Assembly: GCA_900469955.1 (NCBI GenBank)
Contig: UBYX01000012.1
Span: 124,001 to 188,000, forward strand
Reading direction: 5' to 3'
DNA: 64,000 nucleotides
From: Hyphomicrobiales bacterium
Lineage (GTDB): Bacteria; Pseudomonadota; Alphaproteobacteria; Rhizobiales; Rhizobiaceae
Below the pieces are notes generated by a model. That model saw nothing but the letters and a program-made list of their open reading frames with translations, made no database searches and had not been told where the DNA came from. Both the position numbers and the translations under genes were made by a program. This document shows, piece by piece, positions 54,719 through 63,710 of the stretch (positions within the stretch are counted from its first letter, which is position 1; each line of letters opens with the position of its first letter).

Positions 54719-55834
54719 ATGGGGGAAGTGCTGGAACTCGATTGCGTCGTCATCGGCGGCGGCGTGGTGGGGCTCGCGGTGGCGCGTGAACTGGCGATCG
54801 CCGGTCGCGAAGTGGTGCTTCTCGAAACCGAGCCAATGACCGGCAGCGTGACGTCTTCCCGCAACAGCGAAGTGATCCATGCCGGTCTTTACTATCCGAC
54901 CGGCAGCCTCAAGGCCGAGCTCTGCGTTGCCGGCAAGCGCAAGCTCTACGACTATTGCAGGGAGCGACATATCCCGCACAAGCGGTGCGGCAAGCTGGTC
55001 GTCGCCTCGAGCGAGGTGGAGGTCGCTTATCTCGAAAAGCTTCTGAAGCAGGCCGAGGCAAATGGCGTCGACGACTGTTTCTTGATCGATAGCGTCGAAC
55101 TGGCTCGGCTGGAGCCGCAGATCACGGGCTTTGCGGCACTCGTTTCACCCTCCACCGGTATCATCGACAGCCATCGTCTGATGGAAAGCTATATCGCGGA
55201 TATCGAAGCTCACAGCGGTGCCATCGTACTGAAGTCCCCCGTGCTCGGCGGAGAGCTTCTCTCCGGTGCAGTTCGGCTTTCGGCAGGCGGCCGCGATCCA
55301 GTCGAGATCGAGGCCAAGCTGGTGGTGAACGCCGCGGGTTTGAACGCCTGGGCCGTGTCCGAAAGCATCCTCGGCCTTGATCGAACGACGGTGCCGGAGC
55401 GCTACTACGCCAAAGGCTGCTATTTTTCCCTGGCCGGCCGCGCTCCCGCCGGACGATTGATCTACCCGGTTCCGGAGCCGGGCGGGCTTGGCGTCCATCT
55501 GACGCTCGATATGGCGGGACAGGCGAGGTTTGGCCCGGATGTCGAATGGGTGGAGGCGATCGAGTATGACGTTGATCCTCGCCGGGCCGACAGGTTCTAT
55601 GCGGCAATCCGGCGCTACTGGCCAGATCTGGCGGATGGCGCGCTGCTGCCTGCCTATTCCGGCATGCGGCCCAAGGTGGTGGGGCCGGAAGCGGGAGGCG
55701 GCGGCGATTTTATCATGCAAGGGCCGGAGACGACCGGCCATCCTGCCTATGCGGCACTTTACGGCATCGAATCTCCCGGCCTGACGGCCTCCATGGCGAT
55801 AGCGGAGCGGGTAAGACGCCTGATGTTGGGCTGA
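54719..55834 (+). CDS. FAD-dependent oxidoreductase, L-2-hydroxyglutarate oxidase-like
   Basis: 371-residue flavoprotein of the DAO/LhgO type. FAD loop CVVIGGGVVGLAVARELA at residues 9-26; LhgO signature SSRNSEVIHAGLYYPTGSLKA (in part) at about 45-64, followed by LCVAGKRKLYDYC; C-terminal YSGMRPKVVG and ESPGLTASMAIAERV. It should oxidise an L-2-hydroxyacid with electron transfer to quinone or oxygen. Divergent from the D-2-hydroxyacid dehydrogenase, giving complementary stereospecificity. Followed by a hairpin. Confidence 0.88.
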   Translation: MGEVLELDCVVIGGGVVGLAVARELAIAGREVVLLETEPMTGSVTSSRNSEVIHAGLYYPTGSLKAELCVAGKRKLYDYCRERHIPHKRCGKLVVASSEVEVAYLEKLLKQAEANGVDDCFLIDSVELARLEPQITGFAALVSPSTGIIDSHRLMESYIADIEAHSGAIVLKSPVLGGELLSGAVRLSAGGRDPVEIEAKLVVNAAGLNAWAVSESILGLDRTTVPERYYAKGCYFSLAGRAPAGRLIYPVPEPGGLGVHLTLDMAGQARFGPDVEWVEAIEYDVDPRRADRFYAAIRRYWPDLADGALLPAYSGMRPKVVGPEAGGGGDFIMQGPETTGHPAYAALYGIESPGLTASMAIAERVRRLMLG

Positions 55835-55839
55835 ACCTT

Positions 55840-55887
55840 GAGGGAGCCCTCATCGCCCCAGCGGCGGAGGCGGATGAGGGGCTCCTC
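55840..55887. repeat. Long imperfect hairpin between convergent genes
   Basis: GAGGGAGCCCTCATC (from 55840) and GATGAGGGGCTCCTC (to 55887) form an imperfect ~15-bp stem around a GC-rich loop, without a T-run. Probably an attenuated terminator or mRNA stabiliser for either neighbour. Confidence 0.5.
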
Positions 55888-55904
55888 AGCGTCCAGAGGC
55901 TGTC

Positions 55905-56831
55905 TCAGAACTCCGCGCGCTTGTCCCGCTTCGCAAGCCGGCCAAGCAGATAGTCCACCTCCGCCTTGGCCGTAGCCGAAAGCATCTGTGCCGGCTCGCG
56001 CTGCACGTCTGTTGCGATGACGCCGCGCCGCTTCAGCACATGCTTGCGCACGGCAAGACCGACGCCCAACTGCTGTTCGTAGCGGATCAGCGGCAGATGT
56101 GCGTCGAAGAGGTCATGGGCCTCGTCCCGCTTGCCGTCTGCAAAGAGACCGACGAGTTCCGTCAGCATGTCCGGAAAGCCATAGCCGGTCATTGCGCCGT
56201 CGGCGCCGCGTTCCGGTTCGAAATCGAGGAACATGCCGCCATTGCCGCAAAGAATCGAGAAGGGCCGCAGTTCGCCCGCCTTCTGCATGGCGCGAAGTCT
56301 GGAGATCTTCTCCAGCCCCGGCCAATCCTCGTGCTTCAGCATCAGGCAGGACGGATGGTTGGAAATGATCTTGGCGATCACGCCGGGCGACATCACGACG
56401 GTCAGCGTCAGCGGGTAATCCTGCAGCACCCAGGGCACGTCATCGCCAACCGCTTCGACGGCCCCGGCGAAATAGTTGACGATCTGGTCGTCGGTTCTGA
56501 GCGCCGGCGGCGGGGCGATCATCACGCCCGCAGCGCCCATTTCCATGGAATCACGCGCCAGCGACCGCATGCCGGCAAAGCCCGGTGCCGAGACGCCGAC
56601 GATCACCGGTATCTTGGCGCGGGATACGACCCGTTTGACGATCGCCCGGCTTTCCTCCGGCTCCAGTTTGGGCGCTTCGCCCATGATGCCGAGGATGGTT
56701 ATGCCGGTGCAGCCGCTTTCCTGGTAGAAATCCGTCAAACGGTCGACCGAGTTGAAGTCGATTGCCCCGTCTTCCAGAAACGGCGTGGTCGCAATCGCAT
56801 AAACGCCTTTGGATTCCACGCCGAATGTCAT
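55905..56831 (-). CDS. DapA/HpaI-like aldolase (dihydrodipicolinate synthase family)
   Basis: 308-residue TIM-barrel lyase of the DHDPS family. Schiff-base Lys lies in SCLMLKHEDWPG (about residue 160), the assisting Tyr in LQDYPLT, and the N-terminal GVYAIATTPFLEDGAIDFN block is standard. Not the lysine enzyme, as the family segment differs and a RraA-family gene overlaps its start by four bases. Probably cleaves a 2-oxo-sugar acid. ATG 56831; the frame upstream covers the neighbouring gene. Confidence 0.88.
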   Translation of the reverse strand: MTFGVESKGVYAIATTPFLEDGAIDFNSVDRLTDFYQESGCTGITILGIMGEAPKLEPEESRAIVKRVVSRAKIPVIVGVSAPGFAGMRSLARDSMEMGAAGVMIAPPPALRTDDQIVNYFAGAVEAVGDDVPWVLQDYPLTLTVVMSPGVIAKIISNHPSCLMLKHEDWPGLEKISRLRAMQKAGELRPFSILCGNGGMFLDFEPERGADGAMTGYGFPDMLTELVGLFADGKRDEAHDLFDAHLPLIRYEQQLGVGLAVRKHVLKRRGVIATDVQREPAQMLSATAKAEVDYLLGRLAKRDKRAEF

Positions 56832-57535
56832 TTCTGGCCGTCCTTCCAGGCCTGATAGCGGGCCTTGGTTTCGGCATTCATGGGGTAAAGGCCCGGCAGT
56901 GGCACGTTGCGATCGACTTCGGTCATGATCCAGGCTTCCATCCGTTCCTGTTCCGGCGCTTCGGCAAGCACCGTATCGAGAAGTTTCGCGGGGATCAGAA
57001 CCGCCCCGTCCTCGTCCACAACGACGATATCGTCGGGGAAAACGGCAACACCACCGCAGGAAATCGGCTCCTGCCAGCCGACGAAGGTGAGGCCTGCGAC
57101 CGATGGCGGTGCGGCAATACCGTTGCACCAGATCTTCATGCCGCTGGCGAGGACACCTTCCGCATCGCGCATCACCCCGTCGGTAATCAGGCCCGCGACG
57201 CCTCGCTTTGCCATGCGTGCGCAGAGGATGTCGCCGAAGATGCCGGCATCGGTCACGCCGAGCGCGTCGGCAACAGCCACGCAGCCTTCCGGCATGGCTT
57301 CGATCGCGGCGCGGGTGGAGATCGGTGACGACCAGCTTTCCGGTGTCGCGAGATCTTCACGCGCCGGTACGAAGCGCAGCGTAAAAGCCTTGCCGACGAC
57401 CCGGCCCTGGCCGGGCTTCAGCGGCTTGGTGCCGCGCATCCAGACATTTCGCAGCCCCTTCTTCAAAAGCACCGTGGTGAGCGTGGCAGTGGAAACGCTT
57501 TTGAGCGTCTTGATGATGTCAGGGTCCAGCGACAT
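56828..57535 (-). CDS. RraA-family protein (HMG/CHA aldolase-like)
   Basis: 235-residue member of the RraA / 4-hydroxy-4-methyl-2-oxoglutarate aldolase family. Hallmarks: SVSTATLTTVLLKKG, AVADALGVTDAGIFGDILC (in part), VAGLITDGVMRDAEGV (metal Asp), AAPPSVAGL and DDIVVVDEDGAVLIP. In this family the DG..RD motif binds metal in aldolase members; it is present here. Four-base overlap with the DHDPS-family gene suggests they act on one 2-oxoacid pathway. True RNase E inhibition is unlikely. Confidence 0.87.
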   Translation of the reverse strand: MSLDPDIIKTLKSVSTATLTTVLLKKGLRNVWMRGTKPLKPGQGRVVGKAFTLRFVPAREDLATPESWSSPISTRAAIEAMPEGCVAVADALGVTDAGIFGDILCARMAKRGVAGLITDGVMRDAEGVLASGMKIWCNGIAAPPSVAGLTFVGWQEPISCGGVAVFPDDIVVVDEDGAVLIPAKLLDTVLAEAPEQERMEAWIMTEVDRNVPLPGLYPMNAETKARYQAWKDGQK

Positions 57536-57680
57536 GAATTCTCCTCGGGGATTGCTGAGTGCCGGAGTCGGCGGCGCGGGATATTCCTTCGGCTGGCTCC
57601 CTTCGTCAAGGAACCGGAAAACTCCCGCGGCAGTTCCAGGCCGCAGATGGCCGGGCGGCAGGTTTTGAGCGATTTCTAAA

Positions 57681-57695
57681 TTAAGCCTCGCTTAA
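57681..57695 (+). promoter_or_regulatory. CtrA-type binding site upstream of the GH25 gene
   Basis: Perfect TTAA-N7-TTAA (57681-57684, 57692-57695), with a further overlapping TTAA, 24 bases before the GH25 start codon. Matches the consensus of the cell-cycle regulator CtrA. Confidence 0.6.
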
Positions 57696-57718
57696 GGTTA
57701 AGGACTTACTCTCCTGAA

Positions 57719-58612
57719 ATGGACAAGGGGATTTTCCGATTGGCCGCTGTGCTGGCCGCCCTCGCATTCAGCCTCGTGAGCCCGGCGGACGGGCATGCCG
57801 GGCAAAAGCAGGTTTGGCGGGATACCAAGGCTCCGCTCGTCATCGATGCCTACGAACTCAACATCATCGACTGGCAGAAGCTTCTCACCGACAAACGCAT
57901 AGCGGGTTTCATCCACAAGGCGTCGGATGGACTTCCGGAAAGCTACAGCTGCACCGGAAAGCACGGCGGCGATACTGTGGCCCACTGCAAGACCATGTGG
58001 CGGAAATATGCGGTCAGCCGCGAACTCTACCAGACGCGCCGTCTGGTTGCACGTGGCGCCGGCCTGCTCTGGGGCGCCTATCATCTCGCACGCCCGGGAA
58101 ATCCGATCGACCAGGCAAACCACTTCCTGGATTATGCGGAGCCGGACGACAAGGATCTGATGGTTCTCGATATCGAGGAGATGAACGACAAGTTCATGTC
58201 GCTCGAGGACGCCGAAATTTTCGCGCGCCATCTGAAAACGAGGACCGGCCGCTATCCCATTATCTACACGAACCACAGCGTCGCCCGCTATATCGCCGCG
58301 CGCCGCAACGACTTCCGGCTCTTGTCCCGGCTGCCGATCTGGTACGCCCGCTACAAGCCGGATGTCGCCCAGGTCTTTCCGATGGGAAGCTGGTCGAACT
58401 ACTTTCTCTGGCAGTTTTCCTCGGCATCGAACTGCTCGAAACGACACTGCCCGTACCGCGTCCCTGGGACGTCGACGGATATCGACGTCAATGTCGCCGG
58501 AATGAACCTCGATGAGCTGAAACATGTTTGGGCAAAGGGCGAACTTCTGCCGTCCAACACACCGGACCCGGCATTGATCGCAGAAGCGGACTTGCTCTAT
58601 CGCCCGTTCTAA
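57719..58612 (+). CDS. GH25 family muramidase (lysozyme), exported
   Basis: 297-residue peptidoglycan hydrolase with a signal peptide (residues 1 to about 27, PADGHAG). The GH25 barrel shows VIDAYELNIIDW near the start, GFIHKASDG, WGAYHLARPGNPIDQANHFL with the usual YHFA-like block as YHLA, and MVLDIEEMND with the catalytic acidic pair (Asp/Glu). YPIIYTNHS and LPIWYARYKP follow; C-terminal STDIDVNVAG is family typical. It has cysteines that may form disulfides. A perfect CtrA-type site just upstream suggests cell-cycle-timed wall remodelling. Confidence 0.9.
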   Translation: MDKGIFRLAAVLAALAFSLVSPADGHAGQKQVWRDTKAPLVIDAYELNIIDWQKLLTDKRIAGFIHKASDGLPESYSCTGKHGGDTVAHCKTMWRKYAVSRELYQTRRLVARGAGLLWGAYHLARPGNPIDQANHFLDYAEPDDKDLMVLDIEEMNDKFMSLEDAEIFARHLKTRTGRYPIIYTNHSVARYIAARRNDFRLLSRLPIWYARYKPDVAQVFPMGSWSNYFLWQFSSASNCSKRHCPYRVPGTSTDIDVNVAGMNLDELKHVWAKGELLPSNTPDPALIAEADLLYRPF

Positions 58613-58633
58613 CCCGTCTCATGGTGTGAAAAG

Positions 58634-58709
58634 TGGTGCCGCTTACGTGACTCGAACACGTGACCCCATCATTACGAATGATGTGCTCTACCGACTGAGC
58701 TAAAGCGGC
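58634..58709 (-). tRNA. tRNA-Thr (anticodon CGT)
   Basis: 76-nt cloverleaf with encoded CCA. Acceptor stem GCCGCTT/AAGCGGC, D arm TAGCTCAGTCGGTAGAGC, anticodon stem CATCA/TGATG with loop TTCGTAA (CGT), T arm containing GTTCGAGTC. Reads ACG threonine codons. Confidence 0.96.
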
Positions 58710-58833
58710 ACGGGCAGCGAACGGCTCGGCCGGGCTGCGAGTGATGCGGCTGATACAGGCAATGACCTGCAATTTCAAGCCGTGATTTGATCCCTTCTGC
58801 GATTTTCCTGTCGGCTGCGGCCTGGGCCCGCGC

Positions 58834-59790
58834 TCAAAGCGCGAGCCGCTTCCGTGCCGCCTCGTATTCGTTCTCGAGCCGGCCGACAAGCTCGGCGACG
58901 GGAACTACCGCCTTCACCGCGCCCACGCCTTGTCCGGCACCCCAGATTTCCTTCCAGGCCTTCGGACCGCTCACTGCCTTGTCGAAATCCATCTTGGTGG
59001 GATCGGCGACCGGCAGGGCATCGGGATCCATGCCCGTGGCCGTGATCGAGCCTTTCAGATAATTGCCGTGAATGCCGGTGAAATAGTTGGAATAGACAAT
59101 GTCGGCGGCGTTCGAATCGACGATCATCTGCTTGTAGGCATCGACCGCGCGTGCCTCCCGGGTGGCGATGAAGGGTGAGCCGATATAGGCCATGTCCGCG
59201 CCCATCGCCTGCGCCGCGAGAATGCCGCCGCCCGTTGCGATCGCTCCGGCCAGCAACAACGGCCCGTCGAACCATTCACGGATTTCCCGGACGAGCGCGA
59301 AGGGCGAAAGCGTTCCGGCATGGCCTCCGGCGCCCGCCGCAACCGCGATCAATCCGTCCGCCCCTTTTCGGATCGCGGAACTCGCATGCCGCTTGTTGAT
59401 GACGTCGTGCAAAACGATGCCGCCATAGGAATGCACCGCCGCGTTGACCTCGGGTACGGCGCCGAGCGACGAAATGACGATCGGCACCTTGTATTTCACG
59501 CACATCATCAGGTCGTGTTCCAACCGCTTGTTGGAGGTGTGCACGATCTGGTTTACGGCAAAGGGAGCAGCAGGCCTTTCAGGATTGGCCGCGTCATGGG
59601 CGGCGAGATCCTCGGTGATCATCGCAAGCCACTCGTCGAGCTGGCTTTCCGGCCGCGCATTCAGCGAAGGGAAAGCGCCCACGACGCCGGCTTTGCATTG
59701 CGCCAGCGTCAGTTCCGGATGAGAGATGATGAAAAGTGGCGACGCGACGACGGGCAGACGCAGCCTGTCCCTGAGGATTGCTGGAAGCAT
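58834..59790 (-). CDS. Nitronate monooxygenase (NPD family)
   Basis: 318-residue FMN-dependent TIM-barrel protein oxidising alkyl nitronates (formerly 2-nitropropane dioxygenase). Family features: LPVVASPLFIISHPELTLAQ at the N-terminus (in part), AAGAGGHAGTLSPFALV (catalytic His region), LLAGAIATGGGILAAQAMGADMAYIGS (in part, FMN phosphate site). A long palindromic operator lies just ahead of the start codon. Its link to fadD through that operator suggests a place in fatty acid or branched-chain catabolism rather than nitro-compound use. Confidence 0.9.
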   Translation of the reverse strand: MLPAILRDRLRLPVVASPLFIISHPELTLAQCKAGVVGAFPSLNARPESQLDEWLAMITEDLAAHDAANPERPAAPFAVNQIVHTSNKRLEHDLMMCVKYKVPIVISSLGAVPEVNAAVHSYGGIVLHDVINKRHASSAIRKGADGLIAVAAGAGGHAGTLSPFALVREIREWFDGPLLLAGAIATGGGILAAQAMGADMAYIGSPFIATREARAVDAYKQMIVDSNAADIVYSNYFTGIHGNYLKGSITATGMDPDALPVADPTKMDFDKAVSGPKAWKEIWGAGQGVGAVKAVVPVAELVGRLENEYEAARKRLAL

Positions 59791-59807
59791 GCGGAAAAGA
59801 ACCTCCC

Positions 59808-59833
59808 GATTGACGTTTACGCAAACGTCAATC
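59808..59833. promoter_or_regulatory. Long palindromic operator before the nitronate monooxygenase gene
   Basis: GATTGACGTTT (59808-59818), ACGC, AAACGTCAATC (59823-59833): perfect 11-bp arms, 18 bases from the start codon. Shares ACGTCAA and AAACG elements with the fadD site at 45298-45313; resembles LiuR (MerR family) operators. Confidence 0.65.
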
Positions 59834-60030
59834 TGTCTAGCAGATCAAGTCGCGCGGGAAAAGCCGGGGGAAAAATTTCGCAAACATTTATCGCCCATTT
59901 GTTCCAGCAGCACATGAGACATATCCTGACCTTATTTCTCGGCATGGTGCGGCGCTTGCAGTTCCGGGTGAGAGAGGTTACCGAAAGGTAAAGCCCCGCG
60001 TATCGGGAATGAGTAGAAGAAGGACCGGCA

Positions 60031-61317
60031 GTGAGCGGTTTGGAAACGGCCATCAGGAACGCACTGGATCGCTCCAACAGGGCGGATCGGGATACCCGGG
60101 TTCGTATTTATCAGTCGGCGCGGCAAGCGCTCGATGCGGGCCTTCGCAAGCAGGGCGTGAGCGATCGGCTGATCATCATGCAGCAGCACGAGCTGCTGGA
60201 AGACAAGATCCACCAGATCGAGATGGAAGAAGTGCGCCGGCTTGAGGAGTCACCGCCGCCGCCCGAGATCGAGCTCGATACGGAGCTGCCGTATATCCCC
60301 CCCTCCGAGCCGGTCGCGCCGCCTGTGCCTGCCCAAGCTCAGCACCCGGCGGCGGAGCTCGGACCGGAGGTGACGCTGGGCGGCGAAACGCGCTCCGTCG
60401 CTTCCGCCACGCCTCAAGCCGGCCATCAGGTTGCGCCCGTCACTCCCGAGGCATCGCCCGTGGCGCCTGTTGTTGCGCCTGATGCGACACCCCTGCCGGG
60501 GACTTCGGTTGCGCCCGAGAGTGATCTCGGCCGGATTGCGGTCGAGCGCGACGAACGTATTGAAGCAGGTCCGCCGGTAAAGACGCCCAAGCCCGGGAAA
60601 TTCGGAAAAGGCCAGGCCGCGCCCTCCGGCACAACGCTGGATGTGCCGCCGGAGCGAGCGGCCAAACCGCGCAAGCGCCGCGGATTCCTGTCGCATCTCC
60701 TCACCTGGTTGATAACCCTCGCCATAGTGGGCGGCGCCTGCTGGTGGTTCTACCAATCCGGGATGGTGCAGTCGTTCATCGACGAGGCGATGAAGGTTGC
60801 CGATCAGTCTATGAGCCGTCAGCAGACTGGGCGGGAGGCAGGAGCTTTCGATCCGCGTAACGGATTTTCCGACGATTGGGTAGAAATTTTCGTTCCTTCT
60901 GACATCGCCAGGCTGAAGCCTTCTGGCCAGGCTCGCGTCGAAGCCGTGGCTGGAGCGGAGGGCCAGGCGGTTCGCATCCTGTCCATGACGAGCGGCGAGG
61001 GGGGCGACGTTGCGATCGAGGTGCCCGCCGAGGTACTCCGCGACATGGCGGGCAAGAGTTCGACCGTGGCGCTGACGCTGCAATCGGCGCAGGATCGCTC
61101 CGTGCAGCTATCGGTACGCTGCGACTTCGGAAGCCTCGGCAACTGCAGCCGTCATCGCTTCACGGCCACGCAGGAAAAACTGGAGGCGCTCTTCCGGGTC
61201 ACATTCGAGCGCTCGCTTGCGCCGAATGCCCCCGGCCGTCTGGTCATCAATGCCGGTCTCGATGGGCCTGATCTGCCGGTATTGCTCTATTCCGTCCGCA
61301 TCCTGCCGGGACAATAG
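60031..61317 (+). CDS. Single-pass membrane protein with Pro-rich linker
   Basis: 428-residue protein of unknown function. An N-terminal helical cytosolic part (residues 1-72, DRSNRADRDTRVRIYQSARQ..., QQHELLEDKIHQIEMEE) is followed by a Pro/Ala/Glu-rich disordered linker (about 73-222), a basic patch KPRKRRGF, one membrane helix (about 226-246, LTWLITLAIVGGACWWFY) and a ~180-residue periplasmic domain with beta character. Start GTG 60031 follows AAGGA. The domain order looks like an envelope or regulatory protein; no family recognised. It converges with ppk2. Confidence 0.75.
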   Translation: MSGLETAIRNALDRSNRADRDTRVRIYQSARQALDAGLRKQGVSDRLIIMQQHELLEDKIHQIEMEEVRRLEESPPPPEIELDTELPYIPPSEPVAPPVPAQAQHPAAELGPEVTLGGETRSVASATPQAGHQVAPVTPEASPVAPVVAPDATPLPGTSVAPESDLGRIAVERDERIEAGPPVKTPKPGKFGKGQAAPSGTTLDVPPERAAKPRKRRGFLSHLLTWLITLAIVGGACWWFYQSGMVQSFIDEAMKVADQSMSRQQTGREAGAFDPRNGFSDDWVEIFVPSDIARLKPSGQARVEAVAGAEGQAVRILSMTSGEGGDVAIEVPAEVLRDMAGKSSTVALTLQSAQDRSVQLSVRCDFGSLGNCSRHRFTATQEKLEALFRVTFERSLAPNAPGRLVINAGLDGPDLPVLLYSVRILPGQ

Positions 61318-61320
61318 TCG

Positions 61321-62202
61321 CTACTTCAGGAATTTCGGCCCCTGGCCGAGAATCTTGTGGTCGATCTCGCCGATGGCGTTCTTGTCCTTGCCGTCGTAGT
61401 CGAGCGCCAGCAGCATGTGACGGATGACGTTGAGCCGGGCGCGGCGCTTGTCGTTGGCCAGCAGGATCGTCCAGGGTGTCTCCTGCTTGTGCGTCTTCTC
61501 GAGCATGATGTCGCGCTTTTTGGTATAGTCGTGCCACTTGTCGAGCGCCGCAATGTCCATCGGCGAGAGCTTCCAGATCTTCAATGGATCGTGACGGCGG
61601 TCGTGGAAGCGCTTGAGCTGCATCTCGCGGCCGATATCCAGCCAGAATTTGAAGAAGATGATGCCCTCGTCGTGGATCGTGTCCTCGAACCGCGGCACTG
61701 CCGCCAGAAAGTCCTCGTATTGTTTGGGAGTGCAGAATCCCATGACCGGTTCCACTCCGGCTCGATTGTACCACGAGCGGTCGAAGAGAACGATTTCGCC
61801 CGCCGTCGGGAAATGCGCGATGTACCGTTGGAAATACCATTGCCCGGCCTCGGTCTCCGTCGGCTTGTTCAAGGCTACGACCCGGGCCGAGCGTGGATTG
61901 AGATAGGCATGGATCGAAAAGATCGTACCGCCCTTGCCGGCCGCGTCCCGTCCCTCGAACAGTGCCATTAGGCGCTTGCCGGTGGCCTTCAGCCAGAACT
62001 GCACCTTCACCAGTTCGATCTGCAGGTGTTCAAGCTGCTTTTCGTATTTGTCCTTGTCCATCTTGTCGTCATAGGGATAGCCGCCCGAGGTCAGGGACGC
62101 GTCCTCGATCCAGTCCGGCAGTACGGGATCGTCTATATCGAACCGCCTGAGCTTGCCGTCGATTTCCAGATTGACTGCCCGGTTCCCGATCGCGTCCGCC
62201 AT
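61321..62202 (-). CDS. ppk2: Polyphosphate kinase 2
   Basis: 293-residue PPK2 (class I) kinase using polyphosphate to phosphorylate nucleoside diphosphates. Walker [13 protein letters not shown] (about residues 81-92), Walker B/lid [17 protein letters not shown], and [18 protein letters not shown] with the C-terminal DP(L)KIWKLSPMD are family specific. ATG 62202 ([16 protein letters not shown]) with GAGGAA ahead; the frame extends upstream into the phoR side. Divergent from phoR-pstS, consistent with phosphate-starvation metabolism. Confidence 0.94.
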   Translation of the reverse strand: MADAIGNRAVNLEIDGKLRRFDIDDPVLPDWIEDASLTSGGYPYDDKMDKDKYEKQLEHLQIELVKVQFWLKATGKRLMALFEGRDAAGKGGTIFSIHAYLNPRSARVVALNKPTETEAGQWYFQRYIAHFPTAGEIVLFDRSWYNRAGVEPVMGFCTPKQYEDFLAAVPRFEDTIHDEGIIFFKFWLDIGREMQLKRFHDRRHDPLKIWKLSPMDIAALDKWHDYTKKRDIMLEKTHKQETPWTILLANDKRRARLNVIRHMLLALDYDGKDKNAIGEIDHKILGQGPKFLK

Positions 62203-62329
62203 TATCAATTCCTCCGAGGTGCTGGTTCCTTCATATCTAAAGCAGCTTGGACATTCGGCCACCATCCTGCGGCTGTGGTTTTTTGCGCTGACCGTTCCGG
62301 GCGATGTATATCTGTCATGCAGGCAGTAT

Positions 62330-63649
62330 ATGTGCGCGTGTTCAACATCGAAAACAGCGAGTCGGATTGTGGAGTCGGCGCAGACCAATTGGTGGGACAG
62401 GTTTGGGGAAATCACGGCGCGGGCACGTCAGGAACGGCCCCTGCTGCTTCTCCTGACGCTACTCGCAACCCTCGCTCTTGTTGCCGGCATGCAATGGCCG
62501 GGCGTGCTCGCCGGATGGCTGTTGCTGTTGCTGGTGGTCGTGGCGCGCAAGCCCATCCCGGCTCCCGAGGCGGAGCGGCAGATAGTTGTGGAAGACGAGC
62601 CGGTCTTCGATCCGATGCCGCAGGTGGCGGCAACCTTGGCCGCGTTGGATATGCCGGCATTCATACTCGGTCAGGATGCCATCGTCCTTTTCCAGAACAA
62701 GGCGGCGGAAAGGGCTCTCGGAGCCCTTCCGACGGGTTCGCATCTTTCCGCGAGACTTCGCTCTCCGGGCATTCTCGACATGGTGCGCGAGACGATCGCC
62801 ACCGATGAGCCGAACCAGATCGAACATTCCGAGCGGCTGCCGTCCGAGCGTGTCTACACATTGCGCATCGCGCCGATCGATTTCGGCCGTCGGATCGGCC
62901 GCCAACCGGATCAGGCGCCGCAGAAGCTCTATCTGCTGTCGTTCAAGGATATTTCTGAACTGCGCCGGATCGACCGGATGCGCTCGGACTTCGTCGCGAA
63001 TGCCAGTCATGAGTTGCGCACCCCGCTTGCTTCATTGCGGGGCTTCATCGAGACCCTGCAGGGTCCGGCGCGGTCCGACCCGGCCGCCCAGGAGCGCTTC
63101 CTTGCGATCATGTTCGATCAGGCGACGCGCATGAGCCGCTTGGTCGATGACCTCATGTCGCTCTCGCGGCTGGAGCTCAAATCGCACATCGCACCGGATC
63201 AGACGGTCGATCTGAAGCCGCTGATTGGTCATGTCCGCGACGCACTCCTGCCTCTTGCCGAAGATCTTGGCGTGGAGATCCGCACGCATCTGCCGGAGGG
63301 CAAGGTCGAGGTGCTGGGCGACAGGGACGAGCTTGTGCAGGTTTTTGAAAACCTTATCGAGAACGCCTGCAAATACGGCCAGGAAGGCGAAGTTGTCGAT
63401 GTCTATGTCCGGAATGATAGCGCGGAGCCCGTTGAGGTGAGCGTCGTCGATCGCGGGCCGGGCATTCCCGCGGAGCATGTCCCGCGCCTGACGGAGCGAT
63501 TTTACCGGGTCAGCGTGGCAGATAGCCGCTCCAAGAAAGGCACCGGTCTCGGGCTTGCGATCGTTAAGCATATTCTCACTCGCCACCGCGCCCGGTTGAT
63601 TGTGAAGTCCGAGGTTGGCAAGGGCAGCGAGTTCACCGTCAGGTTTTGA
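62330..63649 (+). CDS. phoR: Phosphate regulon sensor histidine kinase
   Basis: About 439-residue membrane histidine kinase directly ahead of pstS. Two close hydrophobic helices ([16 protein letters not shown] and [14 protein letters not shown]), a PAS-like domain, the H box [16 protein letters not shown] (His about residue 226), N box IENACKYG, G1 DRGPGIP and G2 [13 protein letters not shown]. It phosphorylates PhoB under phosphate limitation. The start is unsure: ATG 62330 is adopted, but GTG 62369 ([12 protein letters not shown]), close to the first helix, is a good alternative. Confidence 0.92.
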   Translation: MCACSTSKTASRIVESAQTNWWDRFGEITARARQERPLLLLLTLLATLALVAGMQWPGVLAGWLLLLLVVVARKPIPAPEAERQIVVEDEPVFDPMPQVAATLAALDMPAFILGQDAIVLFQNKAAERALGALPTGSHLSARLRSPGILDMVRETIATDEPNQIEHSERLPSERVYTLRIAPIDFGRRIGRQPDQAPQKLYLLSFKDISELRRIDRMRSDFVANASHELRTPLASLRGFIETLQGPARSDPAAQERFLAIMFDQATRMSRLVDDLMSLSRLELKSHIAPDQTVDLKPLIGHVRDALLPLAEDLGVEIRTHLPEGKVEVLGDRDELVQVFENLIENACKYGQEGEVVDVYVRNDSAEPVEVSVVDRGPGIPAEHVPRLTERFYRVSVADSRSKKGTGLGLAIVKHILTRHRARLIVKSEVGKGSEFTVRF

Positions 63650-63677
63650 CATAAAACCAGTTTATTCTATGTCAAAA
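63644..63677. repeat. Perfect inverted repeat after phoR
   Basis: TTTTGACATA (63644-63653) and TATGTCAAAA (63668-63677), 10-bp arms, 14-base spacer. Arms include ATGTCA, close to Pho half-sites, and begin at the phoR stop codon. Could be a weak terminator or an extra regulator site. Confidence 0.5.
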
Positions 63678-63710
63678 ATAAGTTTTATTCAGCAGTTCCA
63701 TATACTTGAT

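Noticed and set aside
56828-57535. RraA as a regulator of RNase E
   Set aside because: The metal-binding aldolase motif and coupling to a DapA-family lyase point to metabolism instead.
58634-58709. Integrated element at tRNA-Thr
   Set aside because: Flanking genes are ordinary chromosomal genes and no attachment-site repeat was seen.
62312-62329. Pho box ahead of phoR
   Set aside because: A single CTGTCAT is present at 62312, but the neighbouring half-site positions do not match at the 11-base period.
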